A stretch of DNA of 39,532 nucleotides from Nitrospinota bacterium. Its GTDB lineage: Bacteria > Nitrospinota > Nitrospinia > Nitrospinales > JACRGP01. Location: contig JACQQK010000061.1 in the NCBI GenBank assembly GCA_016207065.1, positions 1-39,532 on the forward strand, read 5' to 3'. The position numbers were made by a program, and so were the translations under genes. Numbering within the stretch: position 1 is the first letter of the stretch; each line of letters opens with the position of its first letter. The notes beneath the pieces were generated by a model. It was given only the letters and a program-made list of their open reading frames with translations. It made no database searches and was not told where the DNA came from. This document shows positions 1 to 8,313 of the stretch, piece by piece.

Positions 1-2
1 TC

Positions 3-548
3 ATCATGGTGGGCGAAATCCGCGACCGGGAAACGAGCGAAATCGCCGTCCAGGCGGCGTTGACCGGCCATCTGGTCCTGAGCACCCTGCACACCAACGA
101 CGCCCCCGGCGCCTTGTCCCGGCTTTCCGACCTGGGGGTCGAGCCGTTCCTGCTGGCCTCGTCCGTCATGGGCGTGTTGGCCCAGCGTCTGGTGCGCAAA
201 ATCTGCCTGAAATGCAAGGTCCCGCGGGAGCCCGCCGAGGAGGAATTGAAGGCGTTATTTCCCCGCGGCGACCGGAAACCCGTCGTCCTGTATAAGGGGG
301 AAGGTTGCAAGGCGTGCAAACGAAGCGGTTACAGCGGCCGGATGGGGCTTTTCGAGGCGTTGATCGTGACCGACGAGGTCCGGGAATTGATCTTGAAAAA
401 ATCGGCGCCGATGACGATCCGCGAACTCGCCCGCAAAATGCAGGGCATGAAAACGTTGCGCGAGGACGGCATCTCGAAAGTTTTGTCCGGGTACACCACC
501 GTCGATGAATTGAACCGCGTGACGTTCGCGGACGAGGGCATGCATTAA
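3..548 (+). CDS. Type II secretion/type IV pilus assembly ATPase GspE/PilB, C-terminal fragment (5' end outside window)
   Basis: [37 protein letters not shown] (GspE/PilB Asp/His-box region) and CxxC...CxxC zinc motif (CLKCKVP ... [18 protein letters not shown]). Confidence 0.93.
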   Translation: MMVGEIRDRETSEIAVQAALTGHLVLSTLHTNDAPGALSRLSDLGVEPFLLASSVMGVLAQRLVRKICLKCKVPREPAEEELKALFPRGDRKPVVLYKGEGCKACKRSGYSGRMGLFEALIVTDEVRELILKKSAPMTIRELARKMQGMKTLREDGISKVLSGYTTVDELNRVTFADEGMH

Positions 549-638
549 TTCCCGCGCGCCGCGTTCCTCCGCCCATGCCCCGCTTGGAAGCGGTTGCCGG
601 CCCGCCCGCGGTATTAATCCCTTTGGGCATGTCGTTAC

Positions 639-2168
639 ATGATGACCCGATCGTTTCAGATCCTCTTCAAGAAGCGCCTGTCGATCAGCTTGTTCGTCAT
701 CCTTCCCGCGATAGGCGCGCTCATCGCGTTTTCCTCCGGTTTCGTCGCGCTCGCGCTCGTCGATAACTTTATGGCCCAAAACGGCGAATTTATTTCGACG
801 GAGGTCTTGTTCCAGGCCCGGGCGGTTTTGCGGTATGTCAAGCTGGAGGTGCTTGGGTTCACCTTGCTGGGCCTGGCGGCCGGGTTCGGGATCGCCTACG
901 CCATCCTCCACCCCTTGAGGCGGCTCATGGCTGGCGCGCGGCAGGCGGCCCTGGGGGATTTTACCGCCGGGCTGAAAGTCGAAAGCCTGGACGAGCTCGG
1001 AGGCCTGGGCAAGGACTTCAATCTCATTGTCTCCTCGCTCAACAAGTATTTCGTCGATTACTTGACGGGAGGCTGGATTTTCATCGACAAAACGGGAAAA
1101 CTCGTTTCCATCAATCCGATCGCCCTGGCGATCCTGGGATGCGGCGCGGAGGACGTTGTCGGCCGCCGGTACGACGAGCTTTTCCGCCATCTTCCCCAAG
1201 TGGAGGAGTTCAAGGCCCTGATCGCCGAGGCGTTCGAGAATCAAACGGCCCATGCCAACCGGGAGACCCGCCTGGTCGCGAAAGACGGCAGGAAAATCCG
1301 GGTTTCCCTGTCCACCTCGGTCCTCAAGAACGCCAGCGATGTTTTCGCCGGCGTGGCGGCCACCATCAAGGACCTGACGCGGGCCGAGGAAATCGTCGAT
1401 CGCATGGAAAAAGCCGACCGGCTGGCGGCGGTGGGGACCCTTGCGGCGGGCCTGGCCCACGAAATCCGCAATCCTCTGGGAGCGATCCGGGGATTGGCCC
1501 AACTCCTGCGGGAGAAGCTTCCCGGAGACGCAACAACCCGCGCCTACACCCAGACCATGGTCAAGGAAATCGACCGTCTCAACGGGGTCGTCTCCAGTCT
1601 TCTCAACTATGCCCAACCGACGGCGCGCGAGGCCCAGCCTTGCGACGTCAACAACCTGCTGGACCAGGCGCTCAACCTGGCGTTGCTGGACGCGGGTTCG
1701 AAGGGAATCAAATTGACCAAAAACTATGCTCCGTCTCTCCCCCCCATCTGGGCTGACGGCAGAAAACTGATACAAGCCTTCCTCAATATCCTGATCAACG
1801 CGCATCAGGCGATAGCCAAATTGCAGGAACCCGTTCCGGGGCGTTTGGAAATCCGCGTCGCAACCCGTTTCGATCCCGAACTGTTCCGCGGTTCCGCCAA
1901 GGGCGAACCGGGCGGCATCGTCGTGGAGATCGCCGATACCGGACTAGAGGTCAACCCGGACATTGCCGATCGTATTTTCGATCCCTTTGTCACCGACAAG
2001 CAACAGGGGACGGGATTGGGACTGGCCATCACCCGCCAGATCGTCGCCATGCACCAGGGAACGATCGCGTTCGCGCGCCGGGACGGTTTCACGGTTTTCA
2101 CGCTGGTATTCCCGCTGGCTGAATTGGCCAAACCCACCCCGGAAACGGTTGGAAGCGACCGCGAATGA
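639..2168 (+). CDS. Membrane sensor histidine kinase with HAMP and PAS domains (NtrB/PilS-like)
   Basis: Two N-terminal TM stretches, HAMP-like LHPLRRLMAGARQAALGDFTAGL, PAS-like WIFIDKTGKLVSINPIALAILG, H-box LAAGLAHEIRNPLGAIRGL, C-terminal HATPase with QGTGLGLAITRQIV. Confidence 0.93.
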   Translation: MMTRSFQILFKKRLSISLFVILPAIGALIAFSSGFVALALVDNFMAQNGEFISTEVLFQARAVLRYVKLEVLGFTLLGLAAGFGIAYAILHPLRRLMAGARQAALGDFTAGLKVESLDELGGLGKDFNLIVSSLNKYFVDYLTGGWIFIDKTGKLVSINPIALAILGCGAEDVVGRRYDELFRHLPQVEEFKALIAEAFENQTAHANRETRLVAKDGRKIRVSLSTSVLKNASDVFAGVAATIKDLTRAEEIVDRMEKADRLAAVGTLAAGLAHEIRNPLGAIRGLAQLLREKLPGDATTRAYTQTMVKEIDRLNGVVSSLLNYAQPTAREAQPCDVNNLLDQALNLALLDAGSKGIKLTKNYAPSLPPIWADGRKLIQAFLNILINAHQAIAKLQEPVPGRLEIRVATRFDPELFRGSAKGEPGGIVVEIADTGLEVNPDIADRIFDPFVTDKQQGTGLGLAITRQIVAMHQGTIAFARRDGFTVFTLVFPLAELAKPTPETVGSDRE

Positions 2169-3574
2169 ACGACATGCCCCAGGGAAAAACGGCCATGACG
2201 CAGGGTAAGGTCCTCATTGTGGACGACGAGGAAAGCATGCGGTTTTTCCTTTCCGAAACCCTTGCCGGGGAAGGATACCGGTGTCGCGCCGCGGCCAGCG
2301 GCTCCGAGGCCTTGGAAATCTTGAAAAAGGGACCGTTTGACCTGGCCATCCTGGATTACAATATGCCCGGTTGGAACGGGCTTGAAACTTTGGCGAAATT
2401 GCGGGAGATCGACCCCGATATCGTGGCCATCCTGATCACGGCGTATGGAAGCCAGAACCTGGCCTATGAGGCCATGGACAAGGGGGCGTACGATTATTTC
2501 ACCAAGCCGTTGGACATCGGCGAGGTGCGCGTGGTGGCGAGGAGGGCCCTCGAACGGCGGCAGTTGCTCCGCGAGGTGCGGAGCCTGAGTAGCGCTTTGG
2601 AGGAAAAATTCTCCCTCGCGCGGATCCTCGGCAAAAGCCGGGCGATCCGCGAAGCGATCGAGCGCGCGGAAAAAGTCGCCGGGAGCGACGTCTCCGTCCT
2701 GGTCCTGGGCGAGAGCGGCACGGGCAAGGAACTGGTCGCGCAAGCCATCCACTCCAACAGCCCCCGGCGCCACGGGCCGTTCGTGAAAGTCAATTGCGCG
2801 GCGGTCCCGCAGGATTTGCTGGAGGCCGAGTTCTTCGGGTTCGAAAAGGGGGCCTTCACGGGGGCCTTGAAACGCAAACTGGGGAAATTCGAACAGGCCA
2901 GCGGCGGCACGCTGTTCCTCGACGAAATCGGCGACATGCCGACCTCCACGCAGATGAAAATCCTCCGCGCCCTGCAGGAAAACGAGGTGGAGCGGCTGGG
3001 AGGCGAGACGTCCGTCAAGATCGACATCCGCGTCGTCGCCGCCACCAACAAGGACTTGAAGCGCGCGGTGGCCGAGGGCGAGTTCCGCGAGGAGCTGTTC
3101 TACCGGCTCAACGTGGTGTCCGTGCAACTGCCCCCGCTCCGCGACCGCAAGGAGGACATCCCCATCCTCGCCAACCATTTCCTCAAGGTCTACAACGAGA
3201 AGTTCGGAAAAGACATCGGCGGTTTTTCCAGGGAGGGGATGGACCTCTTGACGCGCTATTCCTGGCCGGGAAACGTGCGCGAACTGGAAAATGTGACCCA
3301 AAGGGCGATCGTCCTCGCGTATAATAATATCTTGGGAGAGAAAGATCTGCTCGACGTTTATCCGCCGCTGGCGGGCGGCGATGAGCCGGACTTGACCTCT
3401 CCCAGGATCTCCCTGGAGGACAAGGTGCAAACGCTGGTCGCCGCGGTCGAGAAACGCCTGATCCTCGAGGCGCTCAACGAGACCAACTGGAAGCGGCAGG
3501 AAGCGGCCGACCGGCTGAGAATCAGCCGTAAAACCCTGCACAACAAGATGAAGAAGTACGGCCTGGGAGAATGA
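2165..3574 (+). CDS. Sigma54-dependent response regulator (NtrC family: REC-AAA+-Fis HTH)
   Basis: REC (VLIVDDEESMRFFLSE), Walker A GESGTGKE, GAFTGA motif, C-terminal Fis-type HTH (EAADRLRISRKTLHNKMKKYGL); overlaps the kinase stop by 4 nt. Confidence 0.96.
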   Translation: MNDMPQGKTAMTQGKVLIVDDEESMRFFLSETLAGEGYRCRAAASGSEALEILKKGPFDLAILDYNMPGWNGLETLAKLREIDPDIVAILITAYGSQNLAYEAMDKGAYDYFTKPLDIGEVRVVARRALERRQLLREVRSLSSALEEKFSLARILGKSRAIREAIERAEKVAGSDVSVLVLGESGTGKELVAQAIHSNSPRRHGPFVKVNCAAVPQDLLEAEFFGFEKGAFTGALKRKLGKFEQASGGTLFLDEIGDMPTSTQMKILRALQENEVERLGGETSVKIDIRVVAATNKDLKRAVAEGEFREELFYRLNVVSVQLPPLRDRKEDIPILANHFLKVYNEKFGKDIGGFSREGMDLLTRYSWPGNVRELENVTQRAIVLAYNNILGEKDLLDVYPPLAGGDEPDLTSPRISLEDKVQTLVAAVEKRLILEALNETNWKRQEAADRLRISRKTLHNKMKKYGLGE

Positions 3575-3603
3575 CGTCGCGCGAGAGAAAAGAACCGGCA
3601 TGG

Positions 3604-3679
3604 CTCCCCCTTGCAAAGCCTGTCCCCGCGCAGGCGGGGAGCCGGGCCGGCGGGATTTGAAAATCCTGCCCCGATAAGG
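3604..3679 (+). repeat. Degenerate copy of intergenic repeat family A (CTCCCCCTTGCAAAG ... GGGATTTGAAAATCC)
   Basis: Shares CTCCCCCTTG[T/C]AAAG and GGGATTTGAAA blocks with copies at 33493-33625 and 37586-37748. Confidence 0.55.
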
Positions 3680-3704
3680 GACCGCGGATTGTCCGCGAAC
3701 GATC

Positions 3705-4931
3705 ATGGCAATTTATCAATACAAAGCGCGAAACCGGATGGGAGCCCTGGTGGAGGGCAACATGGATGCGCCCAGCGCCGACGTGGTCGGCCAGGAACTG
3801 GGCAGGATGGGGCATTTCCCGGTATCCATCAAGTCCCTTGAAGCCGCTTCGGACAAGGAGAAAAAAGATGTTCTGGACCGGTTCCGCAAGGTCAAGCCCC
3901 AGGAAATAGTCCTGTTCACGCGCCAGATGGCCACGCTGTTCAACGCGGGCATCCCCTTGCTCGCCATCCTTTCGGCCCTCGGCGAAAACATGCAGAACCC
4001 GAAGTTCAAGGACATCATCCGGCACGTCCGGCTGGATATCGAGGGGGGCTTGACGCTTTCCGGCGCCATGGGGAAATACCCCGACGTATTTTCCTCCCTT
4101 TACACGAGCATGATCGAGGCCGGCGAGGCGGGCGGCGTCATGGACCAGATCCTGCGGCGCCTGGCCGACCTGCTGGAAAAGGACGCGGAGAACGAAGCCA
4201 AGATCAAGGGGGCCATGCGCTACCCCAAGATCGTGGTTACGGCCATGTTTCTCGCCGTGACCATCCTCATGTGGAAAGTGGTCCCCGTGTTCGTGAGCAT
4301 TTTCGAAAAAGCCAAGATCACGTTGCCGACCCCCACGAAACTATTGATCGGCGCCCATCATATATTCACGGACTATTGGTATTATATGTTTCTGGCCATG
4401 GGGGCCGCCATTTTCGCCTTCAAGAAATATACCGCGACGGAACAGGGCAGGAGGCGGTGGGACCGGTTCAAGCTCAAGGCCCCGCTCTTTGGCCCCATCT
4501 TGTTGCGCTCGTCCATGGCCAAATTCGCGCGGATATTCGGCACCCTGCAAATGGGGGGCGTGCCCATCCTGGAGACTCTGAACATCACCTCCCGGGTGGT
4601 CGAGAACGTGATCATCGCGCAAATCATCCGCGACCTCCGGACGGCCGTCCAGGACGGTCTCGGACTGGCGGCGCCCTTGAAGTTGAGCGGGATGGTGCCC
4701 CCGATGGTCATCCAGATGATCGCGGCGGGGGAGGAATCGGGCGCCCTCGACGAGATGTTGCTCAAAGTGTCGGACTTCTACGACGAGGAAGTGGACCGGG
4801 CCATCAAGTCCCTTTCGTCCATGATCGAGCCCATCCTGCTCGTGTTTATGGCCGCCCTCGTGTTGTTTCTGGCCTTGTCGATCTTCCTGCCGATGTGGGA
4901 CATGTCCAAAATGGCGAAAGGCGGCGGTTGA
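3705..4931 (+). CDS. Type II secretion/type IV pilus inner-membrane platform protein GspF/PilC
   Basis: Two T2SSF repeats: FTRQMATLFNAGIPLLAILSALGENMQNPKFKDI and FARIFGTLQMGGVPILETLNITSRVVEN; C-terminal TM. Confidence 0.96.
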   Translation: MAIYQYKARNRMGALVEGNMDAPSADVVGQELGRMGHFPVSIKSLEAASDKEKKDVLDRFRKVKPQEIVLFTRQMATLFNAGIPLLAILSALGENMQNPKFKDIIRHVRLDIEGGLTLSGAMGKYPDVFSSLYTSMIEAGEAGGVMDQILRRLADLLEKDAENEAKIKGAMRYPKIVVTAMFLAVTILMWKVVPVFVSIFEKAKITLPTPTKLLIGAHHIFTDYWYYMFLAMGAAIFAFKKYTATEQGRRRWDRFKLKAPLFGPILLRSSMAKFARIFGTLQMGGVPILETLNITSRVVENVIIAQIIRDLRTAVQDGLGLAAPLKLSGMVPPMVIQMIAAGEESGALDEMLLKVSDFYDEEVDRAIKSLSSMIEPILLVFMAALVLFLALSIFLPMWDMSKMAKGGG

Positions 4932-4960
4932 TGCGGAACGCAACGGACGGAGGAAAAATC

Positions 4961-5545
4961 ATGGGTCAACGCGGGTTCACTTTCATAGAGCTGGTGCTGG
5001 TGATCGTCATGATCGGCATCCTGTCATCCATCGCGGCCCAGAAAATGATCTCCGTGGCCGAGGACGTCGCCATCGCCGCGGAAGACGCCACCGTCGAGAC
5101 CCTGCGGAAGAACCTCACTTCCAGCGTCAGCGAAGCGATGTTCAAGGGGGAACCGGGCAAGTACCCGGCCGACCCCTTCGTCAACCTGGGGAGGACTCCC
5201 GAGGGCTACAACCGCAGGCGCTCCATACGGCCCACCGGCGACCCCGTCGACGACGGGCTGTGGGTGTATGTCACCGGCTCGTCGGGAATCAACCTGACGC
5301 CGGAGGAGGCGGGGACCACCTTGAGCTCGTTTACCACCTCGGGATTTGTTTATCATCAGAGAAACGACCATACGGTGGTAAAATGGGCCTACGATTCGAT
5401 TAACGGCCTGATTAGCCCCAAGATTATCGAGTCCGAGAGCGAATTGAAGAGGCAATTGGACCTCGAGAAAAAATTGCGCGGCGAGGAAACCGAAAAAGAA
5501 AAAGCCCGGCGGTTGCAACCCCAAGGCGCCAGTGGCGTAAAGTAA
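4961..5545 (+). CDS. Type IV prepilin/pseudopilin-like protein
   Basis: Prepilin cleavage/methylation motif MGQRG^FTFIELVLVIVMIGILSSIA; upstream in-frame ATG at 4931 is an alternative start. Confidence 0.9.
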   Translation: MGQRGFTFIELVLVIVMIGILSSIAAQKMISVAEDVAIAAEDATVETLRKNLTSSVSEAMFKGEPGKYPADPFVNLGRTPEGYNRRRSIRPTGDPVDDGLWVYVTGSSGINLTPEEAGTTLSSFTTSGFVYHQRNDHTVVKWAYDSINGLISPKIIESESELKRQLDLEKKLRGEETEKEKARRLQPQGASGVK

Positions 5546-5598
5546 AACGCGGCCGGTATTTCTGTTTGACCGGCGATCTAACGAAGGGAACGGTTCCT

Positions 5599-6216
5599 AT
5601 GAGCGTCACCTATCAAATCTTGTTCAGCGCGGGGAAAATCCTGTTTTACATCCTGGTCGTGGTGTCGTTCGTCGTGAGCGCGCTCATTCTGTTCAAGCCG
5701 GCGCTCGCCGCCCGCATCAATGAACGCTTCAACGCGGTCTTCTCCACGGAGCACGTGCACAATAAAGTCGATAAGTACATCGATACCACGGAAGCCCTTC
5801 TCGAGTACCGGTGGTTGCTGGGCGGGGTATTCCTGGCCGGTTCGGCGCTGACCATTAAATATCTGGTCGCGGATTTCGACGAGAAGAAGTTCGTCGCGTT
5901 GATCATCAATCCCGCCGGGCTGGGCGCGCGGACGATTTACGAAATAGTCTTCGCCGCGGTCCGCTGGTTCTTCGCGTTGTTTTCCGGCGTCGGCGTTGTC
6001 GTTTGCCTGACCATCCTGTTCTGGCCCGCTTCGTTCCGGAAAATCAGCGAAAAAATGGATACCCTGTTCTCGACGGTCGAATTCCACAAGGCCCTGGACG
6101 CCTCCAACCATTCCCTCGATAACTGGGTACTGAGACATCATGTCATCGTCGGGGCCTTCCTGTTCATGGGCTCTTGTTACCTGATGGTGATCTTCCTGTT
6201 TGTCCTGCGGAAATAG
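5599..6216 (+). CDS. Uncharacterised membrane protein with internal duplication
   Basis: Two similar TM-containing halves (LFKPALAARINERFNAVFST... / LFWPASFRKISEKMDTLFST...). Confidence 0.75.
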   Translation: MSVTYQILFSAGKILFYILVVVSFVVSALILFKPALAARINERFNAVFSTEHVHNKVDKYIDTTEALLEYRWLLGGVFLAGSALTIKYLVADFDEKKFVALIINPAGLGARTIYEIVFAAVRWFFALFSGVGVVVCLTILFWPASFRKISEKMDTLFSTVEFHKALDASNHSLDNWVLRHHVIVGAFLFMGSCYLMVIFLFVLRK

Positions 6217-6259
6217 CCGCTACCTCGCCTTCTTATCACGGACCGCATAAACCGGCCCA

Positions 6260-6314
6260 TCAACCTTCTCCTTTTTCCGCCGTCATCCGGCTGACCAGCC
6301 AGACGGCCAGGGCG
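6260..6314. repeat. Left copy of 55-bp perfect direct repeat flanking the TcmP/DUF5131 cassette
   Basis: TCAACCTTCTCCTTTTTCCGCCGTCATCCGGCTGACCAGCCAGACGGCCAGGGCG, identical to 8259-8313 (offset exactly 1999 nt). Confidence 0.97.
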
Positions 6315-6418
6315 AGACCATCTGGTTAATTAATTGATATTAATGGGGTTATCTGTTAATATGCCCGTGTGCTCTGAACGGGGAATCGTGTAACCGCTTA
6401 GAAAAGGCTTGCCAGAAA

Positions 6419-7516
6419 TTGACTGTTCCAAAATCCACATTATGGGAACTTGATCCACATACAAAAGCAAAACACGAGATTTTACGGCGATACCTGAAGG
6501 CATGGTTTCCAATTCTGAATTCGTGGAATGGCAGGATTATTTACATCGATGGTTTCTCTGGTCCGGGACGTTATAAAGGCGGCGAACTGGGCTCACCGCT
6601 CATTGCGCTGGACGTGGCCATAAATCACAGAAAGGTTAGGAAGGGCGAACTAGTCTTTTGGTTCATAGACGAAGACCAAGATCGCATCTTGCATCTTAAA
6701 AAAGAGTTGCAAGCGCTTACGATTCCCCCACATTTTAAGGTACAGGCTGAATCCGGAATATTTCACGAGAGACTGGCCTGCGTTTTAGACGAATTGGAGG
6801 CCAAAGGATCCAATCTTGCGCCTACGTTTGCTTTTATCGATCCATTTGGCTTCTCGGGCATTCCTTTTGCGCTCGTCGAGCGTTTCTTGAAGCAGAATCG
6901 ATGTGAGGTGTTTATTAATTTGATGGCGGATGCAATAAACCGGTTCTTGGAGCATCCAAGAGATAACATCGTTCGCAATATTGTGGAAGCGTTCGGCACC
7001 AATGAGGCCATTCGTATCGCCGAGGAATCCGGAAGTAACAGGGTCGAGAGTCTACGAACGCTCTACCAAAGCCAATTGCGTAAGGTGGCAAAATTTGTTC
7101 GTTACTTTGAAATGCGCGACCGCAATAATCGAGTTCAATACTATTTGTTTTTTGCAACGAATAACGAAAAAGGTCATCTGAAGATGAAAGAGGCGATGTG
7201 GGCCGTGGATCCGAATGGAGAATTTAGATTCTCTGATGCCACCGATCCTAGTCAGCGGGTGTTATTCACTGAACTCGTCGATACAACATCATTGGCAAAG
7301 AAACTTAGAGAAAAATTCCGGGGCCAAGGAATACGTTCGATCGAGGTGGTTTGCAAGTATGTCGAAGATGAAACCGCGTTTCTTGCCAAGCACGCGAGAG
7401 CAGTTCTGAAAGAAGAGGAAACCGCGGACAGGGTCAGGGTGGAGCCCCTTCTGAGCGATGGGAAAAAGCGGCGGACGAATACGTATTGGAACAAGTCCAT
7501 GATCACTTTCACGTAG
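6419..7516 (+). CDS. Three-Cys-motif partner protein TcmP-like
   Basis: TVPKSTLWELDPHTKAKHEILRRYLKAWFPIL ... IYIDGFSGPGRYKGGE ... FAFIDPFGFSGIPF, characteristic of the TcmP family; TTG start at 6419 assumed, frame open further upstream. Confidence 0.88.
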   Translation: MTVPKSTLWELDPHTKAKHEILRRYLKAWFPILNSWNGRIIYIDGFSGPGRYKGGELGSPLIALDVAINHRKVRKGELVFWFIDEDQDRILHLKKELQALTIPPHFKVQAESGIFHERLACVLDELEAKGSNLAPTFAFIDPFGFSGIPFALVERFLKQNRCEVFINLMADAINRFLEHPRDNIVRNIVEAFGTNEAIRIAEESGSNRVESLRTLYQSQLRKVAKFVRYFEMRDRNNRVQYYLFFATNNEKGHLKMKEAMWAVDPNGEFRFSDATDPSQRVLFTELVDTTSLAKKLREKFRGQGIRSIEVVCKYVEDETAFLAKHARAVLKEEETADRVRVEPLLSDGKKRRTNTYWNKSMITFT

Positions 7517-7525
7517 GATGTTTGT

Positions 7526-8254
7526 ATGAGTGAAAAGTCAAACATAGAGTGGACGGATTCGACTTGGAATCCGGTTACGGGATGTACAAAAATCAGTCCA
7601 GGATGCAAGCACTGCTATGCGGAGACTTTTGCGGAACGGTGGCGCGGAATACCCGGACACCCTTATGAGCAAGGTTTCGATTTGCGATTCTGGCCTGAAC
7701 GTTTGACACAACCTTTGGAATGGAAAAAACCGCGCACAATATTTGTAAATAGTATGAGCGATTTGTTTCATGAGGACATTCCATTCCCCTATATCGAAAA
7801 AGTTTTTAGGGTGATGGAAAAAGCCCATTGGCATACGTTTCAAATTCTCACCAAACGCGCGGAGCGTCTTTCAGGGTCTGCTTGTAGGCTCAATTGGCCC
7901 GCCAACGTGTGGATGGGCGTATCGATAGAAACTCCAGAATATCTGCGGCGTGTCGATTGCCTGAGGAACGTTCCCGCAAAAACAAGATTTCTCTCTATTG
8001 AACCTCTTCTCGACAAAATGGGTATTTTAAATTTAAAAGGAATTGATTGGGTGATCGTCGGGGGTGAAAGCGGACCCGGCGCGCGCCAGATGGACCCAAT
8101 CTGGGTCCGAGAAATCCGCGACCAATGCCTGAAAAACAAGGTTCCTTTCTTTTTTAAACAATGGGGCGGTTTCCAAAAAAAGAAAGCGGGCCGTGAGCTT
8201 GATGGACGCACTTGGGATGAGATGCCCAATTGCCGCTTATTACGGACTGCGTAA
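7526..8254 (+). CDS. DUF5131 (phage Gp37/Gp68-type) three-Cys-motif protein, radical-SAM-like
   Basis: SNIEWTDSTWNPVTGCTKISPGCKHCYAETFAERW (CX6CX2C) ... TIFVNSMSDLFHEDIPF ... FQILTKRAERL ... WVIVGGESGPGARQMDPIWVREIRDQC. Confidence 0.9.
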   Translation: MSEKSNIEWTDSTWNPVTGCTKISPGCKHCYAETFAERWRGIPGHPYEQGFDLRFWPERLTQPLEWKKPRTIFVNSMSDLFHEDIPFPYIEKVFRVMEKAHWHTFQILTKRAERLSGSACRLNWPANVWMGVSIETPEYLRRVDCLRNVPAKTRFLSIEPLLDKMGILNLKGIDWVIVGGESGPGARQMDPIWVREIRDQCLKNKVPFFFKQWGGFQKKKAGRELDGRTWDEMPNCRLLRTA

Positions 8255-8258
8255 ACAG

Positions 8259-8313
8259 TCAACCTTCTCCTTTTTCCGCCGTCATCCGGCTGACCAGCCA
8301 GACGGCCAGGGCG
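8259..8313. repeat. Right copy of 55-bp perfect direct repeat (3' terminal 55 nt of symporter CDS)
   Basis: Identical to 6260-6314; starts exactly at the symporter stop codon. Confidence 0.97.

Noticed and set aside
639-3574. Two-component pair lying between the PilB-like and PilC-like genes as a novel arrangement
   Set aside because: PilS/PilR-like pairs inside pilus gene clusters are a known arrangement.
255-3706. Long minus-strand ORFs (516 aa at 255-1805 and 633 aa at 1805-3706) opposite the histidine kinase and response regulator
   Set aside because: Antisense shadows of clearly conserved genes in GC-rich DNA; the translations have no recognisable domains.
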